Positions 46,539-56,620 of a DNA stretch of 64,000 nt are shown here, in pieces. The notes under the pieces were generated by a model. That model saw only the letters and a program-made list of their open reading frames with translations, was not told the DNA's origin and ran no database searches. Source of the stretch: Nomia melanderi (lineage: Eukaryota; Arthropoda; Insecta; Hymenoptera; Halictidae); the NCBI RefSeq assembly GCF_051020985.1, contig NC_135002.1, forward strand, positions 6,076,001-6,140,000, in the 5' to 3' direction. The position numbers and the translations under genes are program-made. Position 1 is the first letter of the stretch. Every line of letters starts with the position of its first letter.

Positions 46539-48432
46539 TCCTGTTCACCGCAGCTCGGGCAACTCATCGAGAATCTGTTCCCCCCTCGGGAATGACTAAT
46601 AACCGAAGAAACCCGAGGAAATACCTAATGCATCAAGAATAATCGTCCACGTCCGAACGAAAACGAATACTCCTCTCGCGCCGTTGATCGCGCGACCGAT
46701 AAAGAATAAATGAATTCGAGCGATTCGGATGCCGAGCGCTCGTTGGAGGAAAACGCTCGGCCGTCCGGGAATCCGCGCGGGACAATTAGCGGCGCAATGG
46801 CGCGTGTCTGTTGGCCGGCACAAAAATTCTTCTGGCCGGCAAGGACAACCCCGGCCGGAGTTTGAAACAGCGATTCCCGTTCCGAGATACACAACCGCTA
46901 CTTTCGACGGTGTGTCAGGGGGAGCCGGGGCAAGATGGCGGTCCACTGCCGCGGCCGCCACGCCGCGCCGCGCCGCGCCGCGCGAAGGAGAGGCACGAGG
47001 ACGTTGGTTATCTGGCGCACGTCAAAACGGCGCAAAGTTGTTCCGGCCGAGAGAGGCGTATCTCGGTCGCAGCAGGTTGTACGCTGAGACTTGGTGGCAC
47101 AGATACCGCCGCCTCAATGTCAGGAAGATAGCAGTCTGAGGACTCCGCGAGAACCCGTCACGGGAACCACCGACTACCGTGCGCCCCCTTTGACTCCTTC
47201 CCGTTGCGACGTCGCTCGCTCGACCCGTTGCACCTACGCGCGCGGACGTTTCCTCGGGTCATCTCGGTAACCTCGATCGGCGACACGTAGATGTTACTCG
47301 CGTGTCCACGTACCCGTCGCCTCGATTTTCGTGATATTTCGTTCCGAGCCCGACACGGTTTTCTAACTTCCAGTGGAACTCGCCGCTTCGGGGAATTTGG
47401 CTTTGATGCTGTTTCTGGTAGTTTCCGGAGATTGGATTTTTCCGCGCCCGTGGGAATTGTTGGAATATAGAGTTTAAAGCCGCGTTGCTGTACGAACGTC
47501 TTAAGTATGTATTTTAGGGGCGTCGATATGGAATCTGGCGTTGGGTGTCTTTGATGTCTGCGGCTTCGGCGATTCCTTTCGAAGTTTGGTATCTAGGTTT
47601 GAAGGTAGACCGTTGAAGAATTTCAATTATCGATTCCGCGATCTTGGTTGCCTTAAATACTTTTAGCGAGGTTTGGTAGATTGGAAACTTGACGTACGAA
47701 TTGAAAGTTTGCGTTTGCGATGATTAGATTGTGGTACTTGTGTATTAATAACGTCTACGAATGACGGGATACGGTGGAACAAAGATTGAAGTGGGACTTA
47801 ATGCTGCGCGCATGACAGAATCTTCGCGGAAAGAGCAAGAAAAGTTTTATCCGACGTTAAATATACTAGACGTCGCACGAGAAGAGAGGAGTAGGAGACG
47901 ATTAGGCGGAAAGTGGTCCGGACGAGTCCATAGATATTCCGATATGACCCGGGATGGAATTCAGAGGCCGGCGAAGAAAAAGGCAACACGTGGAAGGGGG
48001 GCCTGGTCCCAAGACGGACGAGTGTCAAAACAGTTGGACTCGTGGCATCGTGTTCGCTCTTTCAAACCGGCCACAATGACTCGGGCCGTCTGTCGACAAG
48101 GCAGCCCGATCGCAAACAAGTTTCTTTGTCTACGTCGCGATTGAAGGAAGAGAGTCGGCTACCTGAACCATCGATCGCCGATCCATTCCCGCTTCGATCT
48201 TCCGACCGATATTGCCCGCGTCCTTGGACCAGCCTTAAATGATCCTGATCGATTAACATCTTTTTTCAACCATACTTTTTACATTGCTGGCACAGTTCTG
48301 TAGTCGAGCTGCGTTGTAGACACAAAGTTCCCAGTGTAAATAATAAAATCCCCAAATCAACGAAATAATAATGAATAGATACTGCCTCATCAAAATGTAA
48401 ATATCGCCTTTCTTCTCGAGCCGCCTAAATCA
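46539..48432. other. Gene-free background with CpG island, 46.5-48.4 kb
   Basis: No gene recognised. Strongly CpG-rich at about 46660-47340; mixed after that. Frames of 121-136 codons on both strands overlap in the island, and a 127-codon frame at 47761-48144 has no recognisable domain. Confidence 0.6.
46961..46984. repeat. (CGCCG)n pentanucleotide array
   Basis: Nearly five units of the CCGCG pentamer. Confidence 0.9.
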
Positions 48433-48580
48433 CTAACCATTTGCGGACGAGCGTCGACATCTCGAGATGAAACGTTCATATTCGGAATACTGAGTTGCAA
48501 ACGAATGATTTAATTACTCGAATAGCAAGAGATCGTTGTACACCTTTATTTCTATTGTTCAAGCATTCGATGTATAATTA
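48433..48580 (+). mobile_element. TTAA element, family A copy A5 (3' truncated)
   Basis: The left end reads CTAACCATTTGCGGACGAGC and the interior follows A2 ('gcaaacgaatgatttaatta', 'gcaagagatc', 'attgttcaagca') up to 'gatgtataatta'. The rest of the element is missing. In its place an 18-bp block (tataattatctagtatct) is present twice at a 20-bp offset (48573-48610), suggesting a local rearrangement at the break. Confidence 0.82.
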
Positions 48581-48590
48581 TCTAGTATCT

Positions 48591-50040
48591 CATATAATTA
48601 TCTAGTATCTAAACCTAAACAATTACCCTCTAAAATATACTCCCAAATCGAACTCTAATCCCACGTCAACGAAAAACAAAATCAACAAAATCTCCAATCT
48701 ACCGATCACCCTACTTTAAGAGATCACCAATCCCAAATCCGCAAATCAACTTCGAACCTCCACAGACCAAGAACCGAACACCAACAGCGATCCGCCCGGA
48801 GAGACCCACTAAAATCACTCAATCCGAGGTGTCCACTTAAAACCGTTCACAGCCGAACGTCCGATCTCGAACGATCCGTCCGTCGATTATCCATCATCGA
48901 TCTCATCCCCCCCGTCTGACAATTTGCCATGCACGCGTTCCAATCGGCACCGTAAACCGGCGGTGTCAAGTCCCAGTTATCGTCGGCCGTTTCCGCGGGA
49001 CAGGTTAGCGGCGCGCGATTTTCTGGAGTTCCGCGGGGAGAGCCACGCTGAGAAACCACGGCGCACAGGTATAAAGAGATGCGCTGGCAGTCGTTTGACG
49101 ACGGCTATGAATTATTCATGGACGGCGTTTCCTCATACAGCTCGAATGCTCTTCTGAGAACGTGGCAGGACACAGGAAAGCGGCGATAACGATCGTTCCC
49201 TCTCTCTCTCTACACCCTCATCCCCTTCTACCTATACCCTCTCTCTCTCTCCCTCTCTCTCTCCCTCTCTTCCCCCACCCCCTCTCTTTCGCCGGTTCTC
49301 TCTTTAACGATCCGTCCTCGTCGCGCCACGGCTCGGTTCATCTCCGTCTCGTATCCGCGCGCGGACTCGCGCTATCGAGCACGGCCGCGGCGGCGGCGGC
49401 GGCGGCGGCGGCGGATGGCTCGTCACGATGCGTCAGTGCGTCAGATAAAGTCACCGTACGCTCCCGTGTACGCCGTATCCTCTCCCGCCGCCACCGCCGC
49501 CGCCGCCACCACCGCCGCCGCCGCGTCATTCTCGTTGTGTCAAGCCTCGCGGCTCGCCTGTCACGCCGCGCCGTGTCCTACATCGACGCCGCTCATTCTT
49601 TCCGCGCCCGTCGCGCTGCTGGACGGTTTCTAGCGGCGGATCCCGAAAATCGACCGGCGGATCTCCGACGATCGGTGTCGATTCTTGCGGAGATATCGGG
49701 TACAGCTTCCGGCCGGCGAGCTTCCGGGATCGATCCTGTTTGGATGCTTGTCCGATGGTCTTTGGAGGACGGGGATTAAGCTCGGTTCGTTGGATTTCGG
49801 TTCCAGCTGTTGAGTATCGGCTGGTTCTCGATACGTCGATGAGTTTTTGCCGATGATATTCCGGTGTAGGTGGGTAATTAAATGGAGATTCGGCTGGAGG
49901 ATGAATGAATTTCTTGAGTGTTTCGGACTTTGGATTTGGAGTTGCGTCGGTGACTGATCAGGATTTAGATCCTGACGCGGACCTAGAGCTAGGTGTCTAT
50001 TGATGATGGAACTTATGAATGAAAGGGTGTCGTTGATTCC
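48591..50040. other. Gene-free background, 48.6-50.0 kb
   Basis: No gene recognised. Mixed, then CpG-rich at about 48850-49760. A pyrimidine tract (49198-49290) and triplet runs lie inside the island. Frames of 205 codons (plus strand) and 188 codons (minus strand) at 49.2-50.2 kb have no recognisable domain. Confidence 0.6.
49388..49414. repeat. (CGG)9 microsatellite
   Basis: Nine CGG units, followed at 49485-49525 by an interrupted (GCC)n stretch of opposite strand sense; the two could pair as a hairpin. Confidence 0.9.
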
Positions 50041-50043
50041 GAT

Positions 50044-50080
50044 GCTAACGAAAGTTTTTCTTTTCTGTTTTAGGTAAGTC
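50044..50080 (+). promoter_or_regulatory. Strong candidate recursive-splice (ratchet) site 2
   Basis: In order: GCTAACG, a match to the CTAAY branch site, with its adenosine about 25 nt from the junction; a pyrimidine-rich tract from 50055; then TTTTAG|GTAAGT, with the AG ending at 50073 and the GT starting at 50074. A consensus 3' splice site fused to a perfect 5' splice site with no exon between is the form of ratchet points described in long Drosophila introns. It implies plus-strand transcription across the window; the host gene lies outside it or is unrecognised. Confidence 0.6.
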
Positions 50081-52675
50081 GAGACTGTCGCGTCCGGTAG
50101 ATACCACAGGGAGTAAGTAATGAAAATGTACCGTCTAAATGCGGCAGTTAATCGAACCGATGGATGGTTAATGAATCTTACCGTGAGATTCGACAACGAG
50201 TAACTCGTTGCGATCTTAGCTAAATCGTGAAGGATTCGAGGATAAGATTATTTTCAATTCAATTATACTTTTCGTCGTAATTGATTAGATTCTCGAAGAG
50301 TCTCGTGCCGTTTCATCGGAAACGGGCGTTGCCAAAATTCGTTAGTTCGCCGAAGGAACGTGCGCCGCCGGTTTATCCGTACGAAAATCGTTGCGTACGC
50401 GATAGGCGAAGCACGCGGCGCGATTATCTCGCCGTTTCGATCGTGTGTACACACGCCCCGCCGCCCCGTGCGTGCGTGTTCGTGGCTTCACGGGGGACAC
50501 GCGTGTGTACTCACTTTTCCCTGCATACCCTGTGTCGCGCAGGAAACGGACCGTTCTCCCGTTTCTTGTCCGCCGCCGTTTCCTTTTATCTTAATCTGTT
50601 GCCGTAATCCACGCGGATTATGCAACGCGAGATTAAAAATTCATAGACCTTTATTAATAAGCTCCGTGTCGCGTAACGGAGAATTAAAAGTGGATACTGG
50701 ATACTGTACTTTTACCACGAATAAAATGAATCACTCGAGCGCTGTGCGTTTCATTTGAAGAATATGGATTTTACCCATATTTCAAAGTCAGTCGTTACGT
50801 GTACATCACTTTTACGTTCGTCATTTAGTTTTCTTATTCCACTAGCTCGCGTACGTTCGAAGGGCTGGAAGTGGTAAACATCAAACCGATTTGCTCCAAC
50901 GGGTTAATACAATATATTCCACAACATAGGCGTAGAAGTTAGAAACAGGTGAAATATAAACAAAACTCCTACGTTCATCTAATATACAATATCACAGCTT
51001 CTCGAACTGCATATCATCCAACAGAAGCGCAGACTATCGATACGAGTACAAGACGAAAGCAAACATTTCAACAATTCTTCTATACCCTCTCTCGTTCGCT
51101 AACCAATTCACAACTCCCGTTACGAGATCAATTCCTACGAGCCCCCAGTAGAAAAACGTCGGCTCGACGCTTTTGTCATCGTCGTTGCGGTGCACGGGCG
51201 TAAAACATCTCGCGAGCCGCTCCGTTTTCGCCCGCCGGCTTTTTACGGCCGCTATCCGCCACCAGGATCGCCGGTTAGACCTTAATCTATTTCATTTCGT
51301 CTCGTTAACCGACGTGTTGCCTCCCCCGGTCGGTGTCCCGTTCTTCCGGCGGGGTTTTTGCCTAGCCGGGTACGCTCTCCCGGATCAACGGCGATACTCG
51401 GCGATATCGGGCGCGCCGGATAACGGAATTCCCGGCCGTGGTTCCGGCGATCCCTGCCAAAAAGTACGTTAATTCGCGAACCAGTCCCCGGCAGACATTT
51501 ATCTCGCGGCCGACTGACTCACCCGCCGGCTTTATCTCCGCGTTTCGCCTAGACGGTATTGTCCCGGCCCCGTTATCTGGCCACTATTTACCGAAGAAGA
51601 AGTGGTTCGATCAACAGATACCAGTCCAAGTCATTGTCTAAACTCGTGCGCCCCCTCTCTCTTCTTCTCTCTCTGTCTCTGTCTCTCTATCGGCCGAGTA
51701 ACCACCCACCCGCCCGTCCTTCCGATCTCTGGGATCTCTTTATAGTCCGTGCCCCCGTGCAAACGCGGAGTTCTTTCGCAAGACAACATTATAATGAGAG
51801 GAAAGTGTCCCCGTCGGGTCGATCGAACGTCTTGATACCCGATCCGCGTCAGCAGGACACGGTATTCCAGGCTGCTCGGAATTTCGATGGGCTGCTAAAA
51901 ATAGTCGGATAAGGGATGCGAAAGTGTCCGGTGGTTTTGGGATTTTTCCGATGCGGCGGGCGTACCTTGATGGTACAGGTACGTTTCAGGAAAATTAATA
52001 TATAGCGGAAATATTGAATCTTTGTCATTGTAGCTGAATTTGGGGATGATTCGTGTAATTGTGCTTTTTGTCTTGGGATCTGTGGTTCGACTGTTGGGAA
52101 CTGGACTCGTAGTCATTTGATTGGTACTTAGACTCTAATAATTCCCTATCCACCGTATCACTTTCTTTCGAATGTTGAAAGAAAATCTAATTCAGTGAAT
52201 CTTACGGTTGCAATTACTATTCTTTTTAATCTGTTTCTAATCATTTCGAAGTACCAGCAAGTGAATCATGGAGTTCTTGGATTCGAGTCTCTGTTCAAGC
52301 CACTGACAAATTGAAAATACGAAGTGGGGGTGGCACGGAACTATTATCGAGGCAGGACTCGTTCCACGCTAGATAACTTTCCTCTCGCGAGAGACGCAAC
52401 GCCATCCTCTTTACACTCGCCCGCAACTCGCTATTCTTCGAGTTCCCAATGAACCGGCGCTTAAACGCGTTAAACGAACAGAAGCGGAGCACGGGGGAGA
52501 GGTCGGTCTATCTCGCGACGTTAGCTCCTTCCCCCCGCGCCCCTCGTTTTACGTCACCGCTGCCGGGAGGAGCTGAGCCCGAGCGCACAATAATTCTATC
52601 TATCTATTTATCTTCTTCAGCCTTCAAAAGAAGAGAACAATGACGCAGCTCGCGAGACGTTCGGCAATTTGTTGC
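50081..52675. other. Gene-free background, 50.1-52.7 kb
   Basis: No gene recognised. CpG-rich at about 50310-50600 and 51130-51880, with a CT/GTCT tract at 51650-51690. A solo right-type end 'aacgggttaa' lies at 50898-50907. Moderately AT-rich at 52100-52300. Confidence 0.6.
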
Positions 52676-53585
52676 GGGGAGGGAGCGAGAGGGATTGTGA
52701 TGGTAAATAGAGAGGAAAAGAGAGAGAGAGAGGGGTAGGGAGAAACGAGGAGAGAATGAGGGGAGCGAGAGTGGCAAGTAGGGAGTAGAAAAAGAGCGAA
52801 AGAAAGAAATAGGAGGAAGAGAGGAAGACAAGGAGGAATAGAGGAAAATACAGAGGTGAGAAGAGAAAGAGAGAGGGCAGGAAATAAGAGGGAGACAGAG
52901 AAAGCAAAAGACAAAGAGGGAGGGCAGAAAATAAAAGGGAGTCGGAGGAAATAAAAGAGAGAACGAATGGGAAGGGAAAGAGGGAGAATAGGAAACAAAG
53001 GAGAGAGCAAATGAGAAAGCAATGAAGGGAGGAAAGAAAATTAAACAGAGAGCAACTGGGAAAGAGGAACAATGAATAACAGAGAGAAAAAATGGGAAAG
53101 AGGGAGAAAGGAATATAAAAGGGAGACGGAGGAGATAAAAGAGAGAGCGAATAAGGGAAAGAGGAATAGGAAACAAAGGAGAGAGCAAATGAGAAAGCAA
53201 TAAAGGGAGGAAAGAAAATTAAACAGAGAGCAACTGTAAAAGAGAAACAACGAATAACGGAGGCAAAAATGGAGAAAAGGAAGGAAAGAAAATAAAAGGG
53301 AGACGGAAGAAGCAAAAGAGAGTGCGAATAAAGGAAAGAGAATAGGAAACAAAGGACAGAGCAAATGAGGAAGCAATAAAGGGAGGAAAGAAAGCAAGAG
53401 GAAGGCAAAGGAAATGAAACAGAGAGCGACTGGGAAAGAGAAACAATGAATAACAGAGAGGAAAAAAATGGGAAAGAGGGAATCAAAGAGAAAAAGAGCG
53501 AGAGAGAAAAACGGGGAGAAAGAGAAACGAAGAATGAAAGAGAGGCGGAGAGAGAAGGAGAGGAAGAAAGGAGGAAAAAGATGGA
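52676..53585. repeat. 0.9-kb polypurine tract with ~177-bp internal repeats
   Basis: The plus strand is almost wholly A and G for about 900 bp. Within it, 'aataggaaacaaagga' recurs at 52987, 53165 and 53341 (offsets 178 and 176). 'cagagagc(a/g)actg' recurs at 53046, 53224 and 53420, and 'gagwcggaggaa' at 52939, 53123 and 53300. The minus strand therefore reads open for up to 289 codons as an L/S/F/P-rich string, which is an artefact of composition. Polypurine runs of this length can form triplex (H-DNA) structures. Confidence 0.92.
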
Positions 53586-56397
53586 CGAGTTGTACGCAGT
53601 CGAGGTAGCCTCTATCCACGACTGGGATCTAATCTCCCTTGGGAATCTGGCATCCTATACCGGTATCGTTCAGGGAATCTCGCCTCCTCCGCCTCCCACT
53701 TCTTCTTCCTCCCACCGGCCCCCTCCCGCCTCGTCGGCCAACCCCCCACGTATCTGAGCGCTGACTATGTCCTAGTTTATACACACTTCGATATCCTTGT
53801 GATAACGCCACATCCCCGGCCCCCGCCGACGTCCCGTCTCCCGTGCTCGCGCCCGGTGCTAACGTCGAGTTCACAGACGCTCGCAATTTCTCGAATGGCC
53901 CTCCCCACCGCCGTCTGTGACTGTCTTTCTCTCTTTCCCGTGCGCTCAACCCCCGCACGGTCGCCGGGTACGATACTGTTGACAGATAAAAATGTTTCGT
54001 GCACGGCTATCGATCGTACCGGAAGATCCTGCGATCGCGATGACCGGATAGAATCGGAGATCCGGGGATATATCGCCGGACGTCGCGACAGGCTTCGTCG
54101 AGGGCGCGGGGGTTGAGGCGTTCGGGGGTGGATTCTGAGTTTCTTCGTTGGAGATTTTTTGGTATACGATCGTTGGAGTTATTTCGGGAATTCTGAATAG
54201 AACGTCGGAATTTTGGGGAGGTCGAATGAGGGTGGTTTTAGAAGACTAACGTATCATGATTTTTCAACGTATGTGCTTCGGTTTTTTAACCGTTAGCGTT
54301 TTATGAAGCTTCCGACACCTCCATTCATTCAAATATCCATGAATTTATTTTACACTGGCATCTGGATCATCATTCGCGTCAACTCAGCTTCCGTGGACTC
54401 CTCGTTATCATTCTCGTCCGTTCGATGACTTCGATACTCGAAGTTGCGAGTTTGAAAATGTTACCGATGAATCGATGGGACCCGCAGAACGCTTACCAAT
54501 GGCGGCGTTCGTTTTTATTCCATCGCCGGAGACAATATCGATCGAGGGAAGTTAACACGGTCTGTCGCGGTGAATTTAGAACGCGGGAATGAACGGTAAT
54601 TTATTGAGCCGCCCCCGCGTCGCGAAAGGAAAACGGAAGGCAAATAAGGGTGGCGGCTTCGTGGCACACGTTGAACAAACAAGCCAGCTTGGAATAACGT
54701 GCCCGCGCTCGCGCGTCACAGTCGAAGTTGAATATTCACGGAGCGAGCGACGCGAGCCAGATAAGGAAACGTTCCGCGTGATCTTTCGACGCAGATAACG
54801 GCGAACGGGGAGAACTATCGATGATCTCCGGCCGGGACATGTCGATCCAAACATATTTTCCGAGCCGGGACGCGATGTTTCAGCGCGCTGATTAAACCGC
54901 GCGTTTATCTTTATTATAATCGGGCCGGTCGTAAAGCGTTCGGCCGGCCTGAGCGTACACACTATACGGAAATCCTTCCTCTACGAGTCGTTCGGTTCGA
55001 TCAATCAAGGAAACGAGGGGCGGCGAGGGAACCCCTCTCGTCCACGAGGGCTGCAGTCCTGACGGTTACGAAACCATGATTTTCAGTCGACTCGGGAAGC
55101 ATCTGACAAGAGTTCACGGTAGATCAGCTGCGAAGAATGAAGTCTCACCGTGTAAAAGTGGGGGTGAAGCAACCCCTTCCAACATTGAAATATCCTAGAA
55201 CCAAGTAAAAGCACCTAAACCAAGTTCACGAAGGTACTTCGCACAGTGACAATCATTCAACATCCAACAGAACGAAACATTCGAAAATCCAAAAATTCAA
55301 AGATCACAAATTCCCGAGTTCCAAAAATTCCTCAGAACCTCCTCGAACGAAATCAAAACTCTCCAACTTCCATGAACGCTCCCCGCCAATCCTCACTTCA
55401 TCTTCACTCACCGTCTCGTACCGTTCACCCCGCGAAAATAAAAAGAACTTCGCCCCGAAAGATCGAATCCGATTATAATGCAGAGCGCGGCTCGCGAATG
55501 ATTCTAACCGGAGCGTAGGCGGGGAGGCTCGAAGTTCGTTTCGCTTCGAAAACACAGGCCTCGAAAGGAAATAGAATGCCTGAGGAGAAAGGGGTTGCTT
55601 CGGCGAGGGGGTAAAAAGATCGCGGAACATTTCGCAGAAAACGAGACCGTCGGCGAAGAGAGAGAGAGAGTGAGAGAGTGAGGAGAGAGAGGAGAGACAG
55701 AGAGGAGAATATATACGAGTGGTGTCGAGGCTGGAAAGCCTTGAGAGTTGCGGCGCCACTGGATGGAGATAAGGGAGCGTTATCGGCTGCGCGGTGGCTC
55801 TTATCAGCGATCGCGCTCTCCGTTTGCCTCCCCGCCCCCCTCGGCTCCCTCTGCCCTCGCCACCACCGCGCTCCGACTATCCGGCCCTCTCTCTGTTTCT
55901 CTGTCTGTCTCGCTCGCGCACCCCCGCTCCCCTCGTATATAGCCTCGGTTCGCGGCTCAGCGATGCTATCATCTAACTAGCTCCAGCTACTGATTCTATC
56001 TCGCGTACCCACCCAGCAGGGCCGCCAACCGAGACCAGGGGCGTCGCACGAAAATCCGGCGCCCGATCCGCGGACGTCTTTATCGGCGAGACACCGGCCG
56101 GCTACCGTCGGCGATCCCGGGGATCGGATCGATATCGGTGTTCCAGTGTCCGGTTGATTTAGATCTCGAGATCCGCGGGACGCGACGCCGGTCTTCCGAG
56201 GATTTTCATGTTCGATCGCCGTGGAATTTGTGTCGCTGTTGCTGGCACTGTGTGTTCGAGGATTTTCGGGTGGCTTCTTTGCTGATGGAAATGATCTCTT
56301 TGCGCTGAGAGTTTCCTTAGGTTTCGTTAACTGTATCAGTGGATTATGGGTATTCGATCGGTAAGCGCTTTGATTGAAGATATAGAACTAACGGGAG
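53586..56397. other. Gene-free background with CpG islands, 53.6-56.4 kb
   Basis: No gene recognised. CpG-rich at about 53640-54120, 54480-55070, 55420-55600 and 55740-56220, with AG runs at 55655-55710. GATAA/TTATC words cluster at 55767-55806. Frames up to 151 codons are low-complexity or unrecognised. Confidence 0.6.
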
Positions 56398-56620
56398 TTA
56401 ACCGTAATCGGACCGCGATGTGACTTTGTATCACATTTGAACTTTTTACTGACATTTTTTGATTATTTCATATTGCATTTCCTGAGGTTCTTTGGGCTTT
56501 GAAAATTTGGGTGCTGTAAACAAAAATAATATTTTAATCATGCCTTTTATTCTCATAAGTGACCGAGAGTCACATCGTCGTATGATTCGTTATAAAAACA
56601 CGTGGTGCGATTAAGGTTAA
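56398..56620 (+). mobile_element. TTAA element, family B copy B3
   Basis: TTAA at 56398-56401 starts TTAACCGTAATCGGACCGCG; the right terminus, reverse-complemented, is TTAACCTTAATCGCACCACG, with TTAA at 56617-56620. It is 215 bp between the TTAAs, co-linear with B2. Hairpins ATGTGA...TCACAT and GTGAC...GTCAC lie inside the left and right ends. Confidence 0.9.

Noticed and set aside
49162..49779. 205-codon plus-strand frame with a poly-alanine run
   Set aside because: The alanine run is the (CGG)9 microsatellite and the start is a CT tract; no domain is recognisable.
52617..53486. 289-codon minus-strand reading frame (and 198-, 192- and 132-codon overlapping frames)
   Set aside because: It is the complement of a polypurine tract; the product is an L/S/F/P string in several frames at once, which follows from composition and not from selection.
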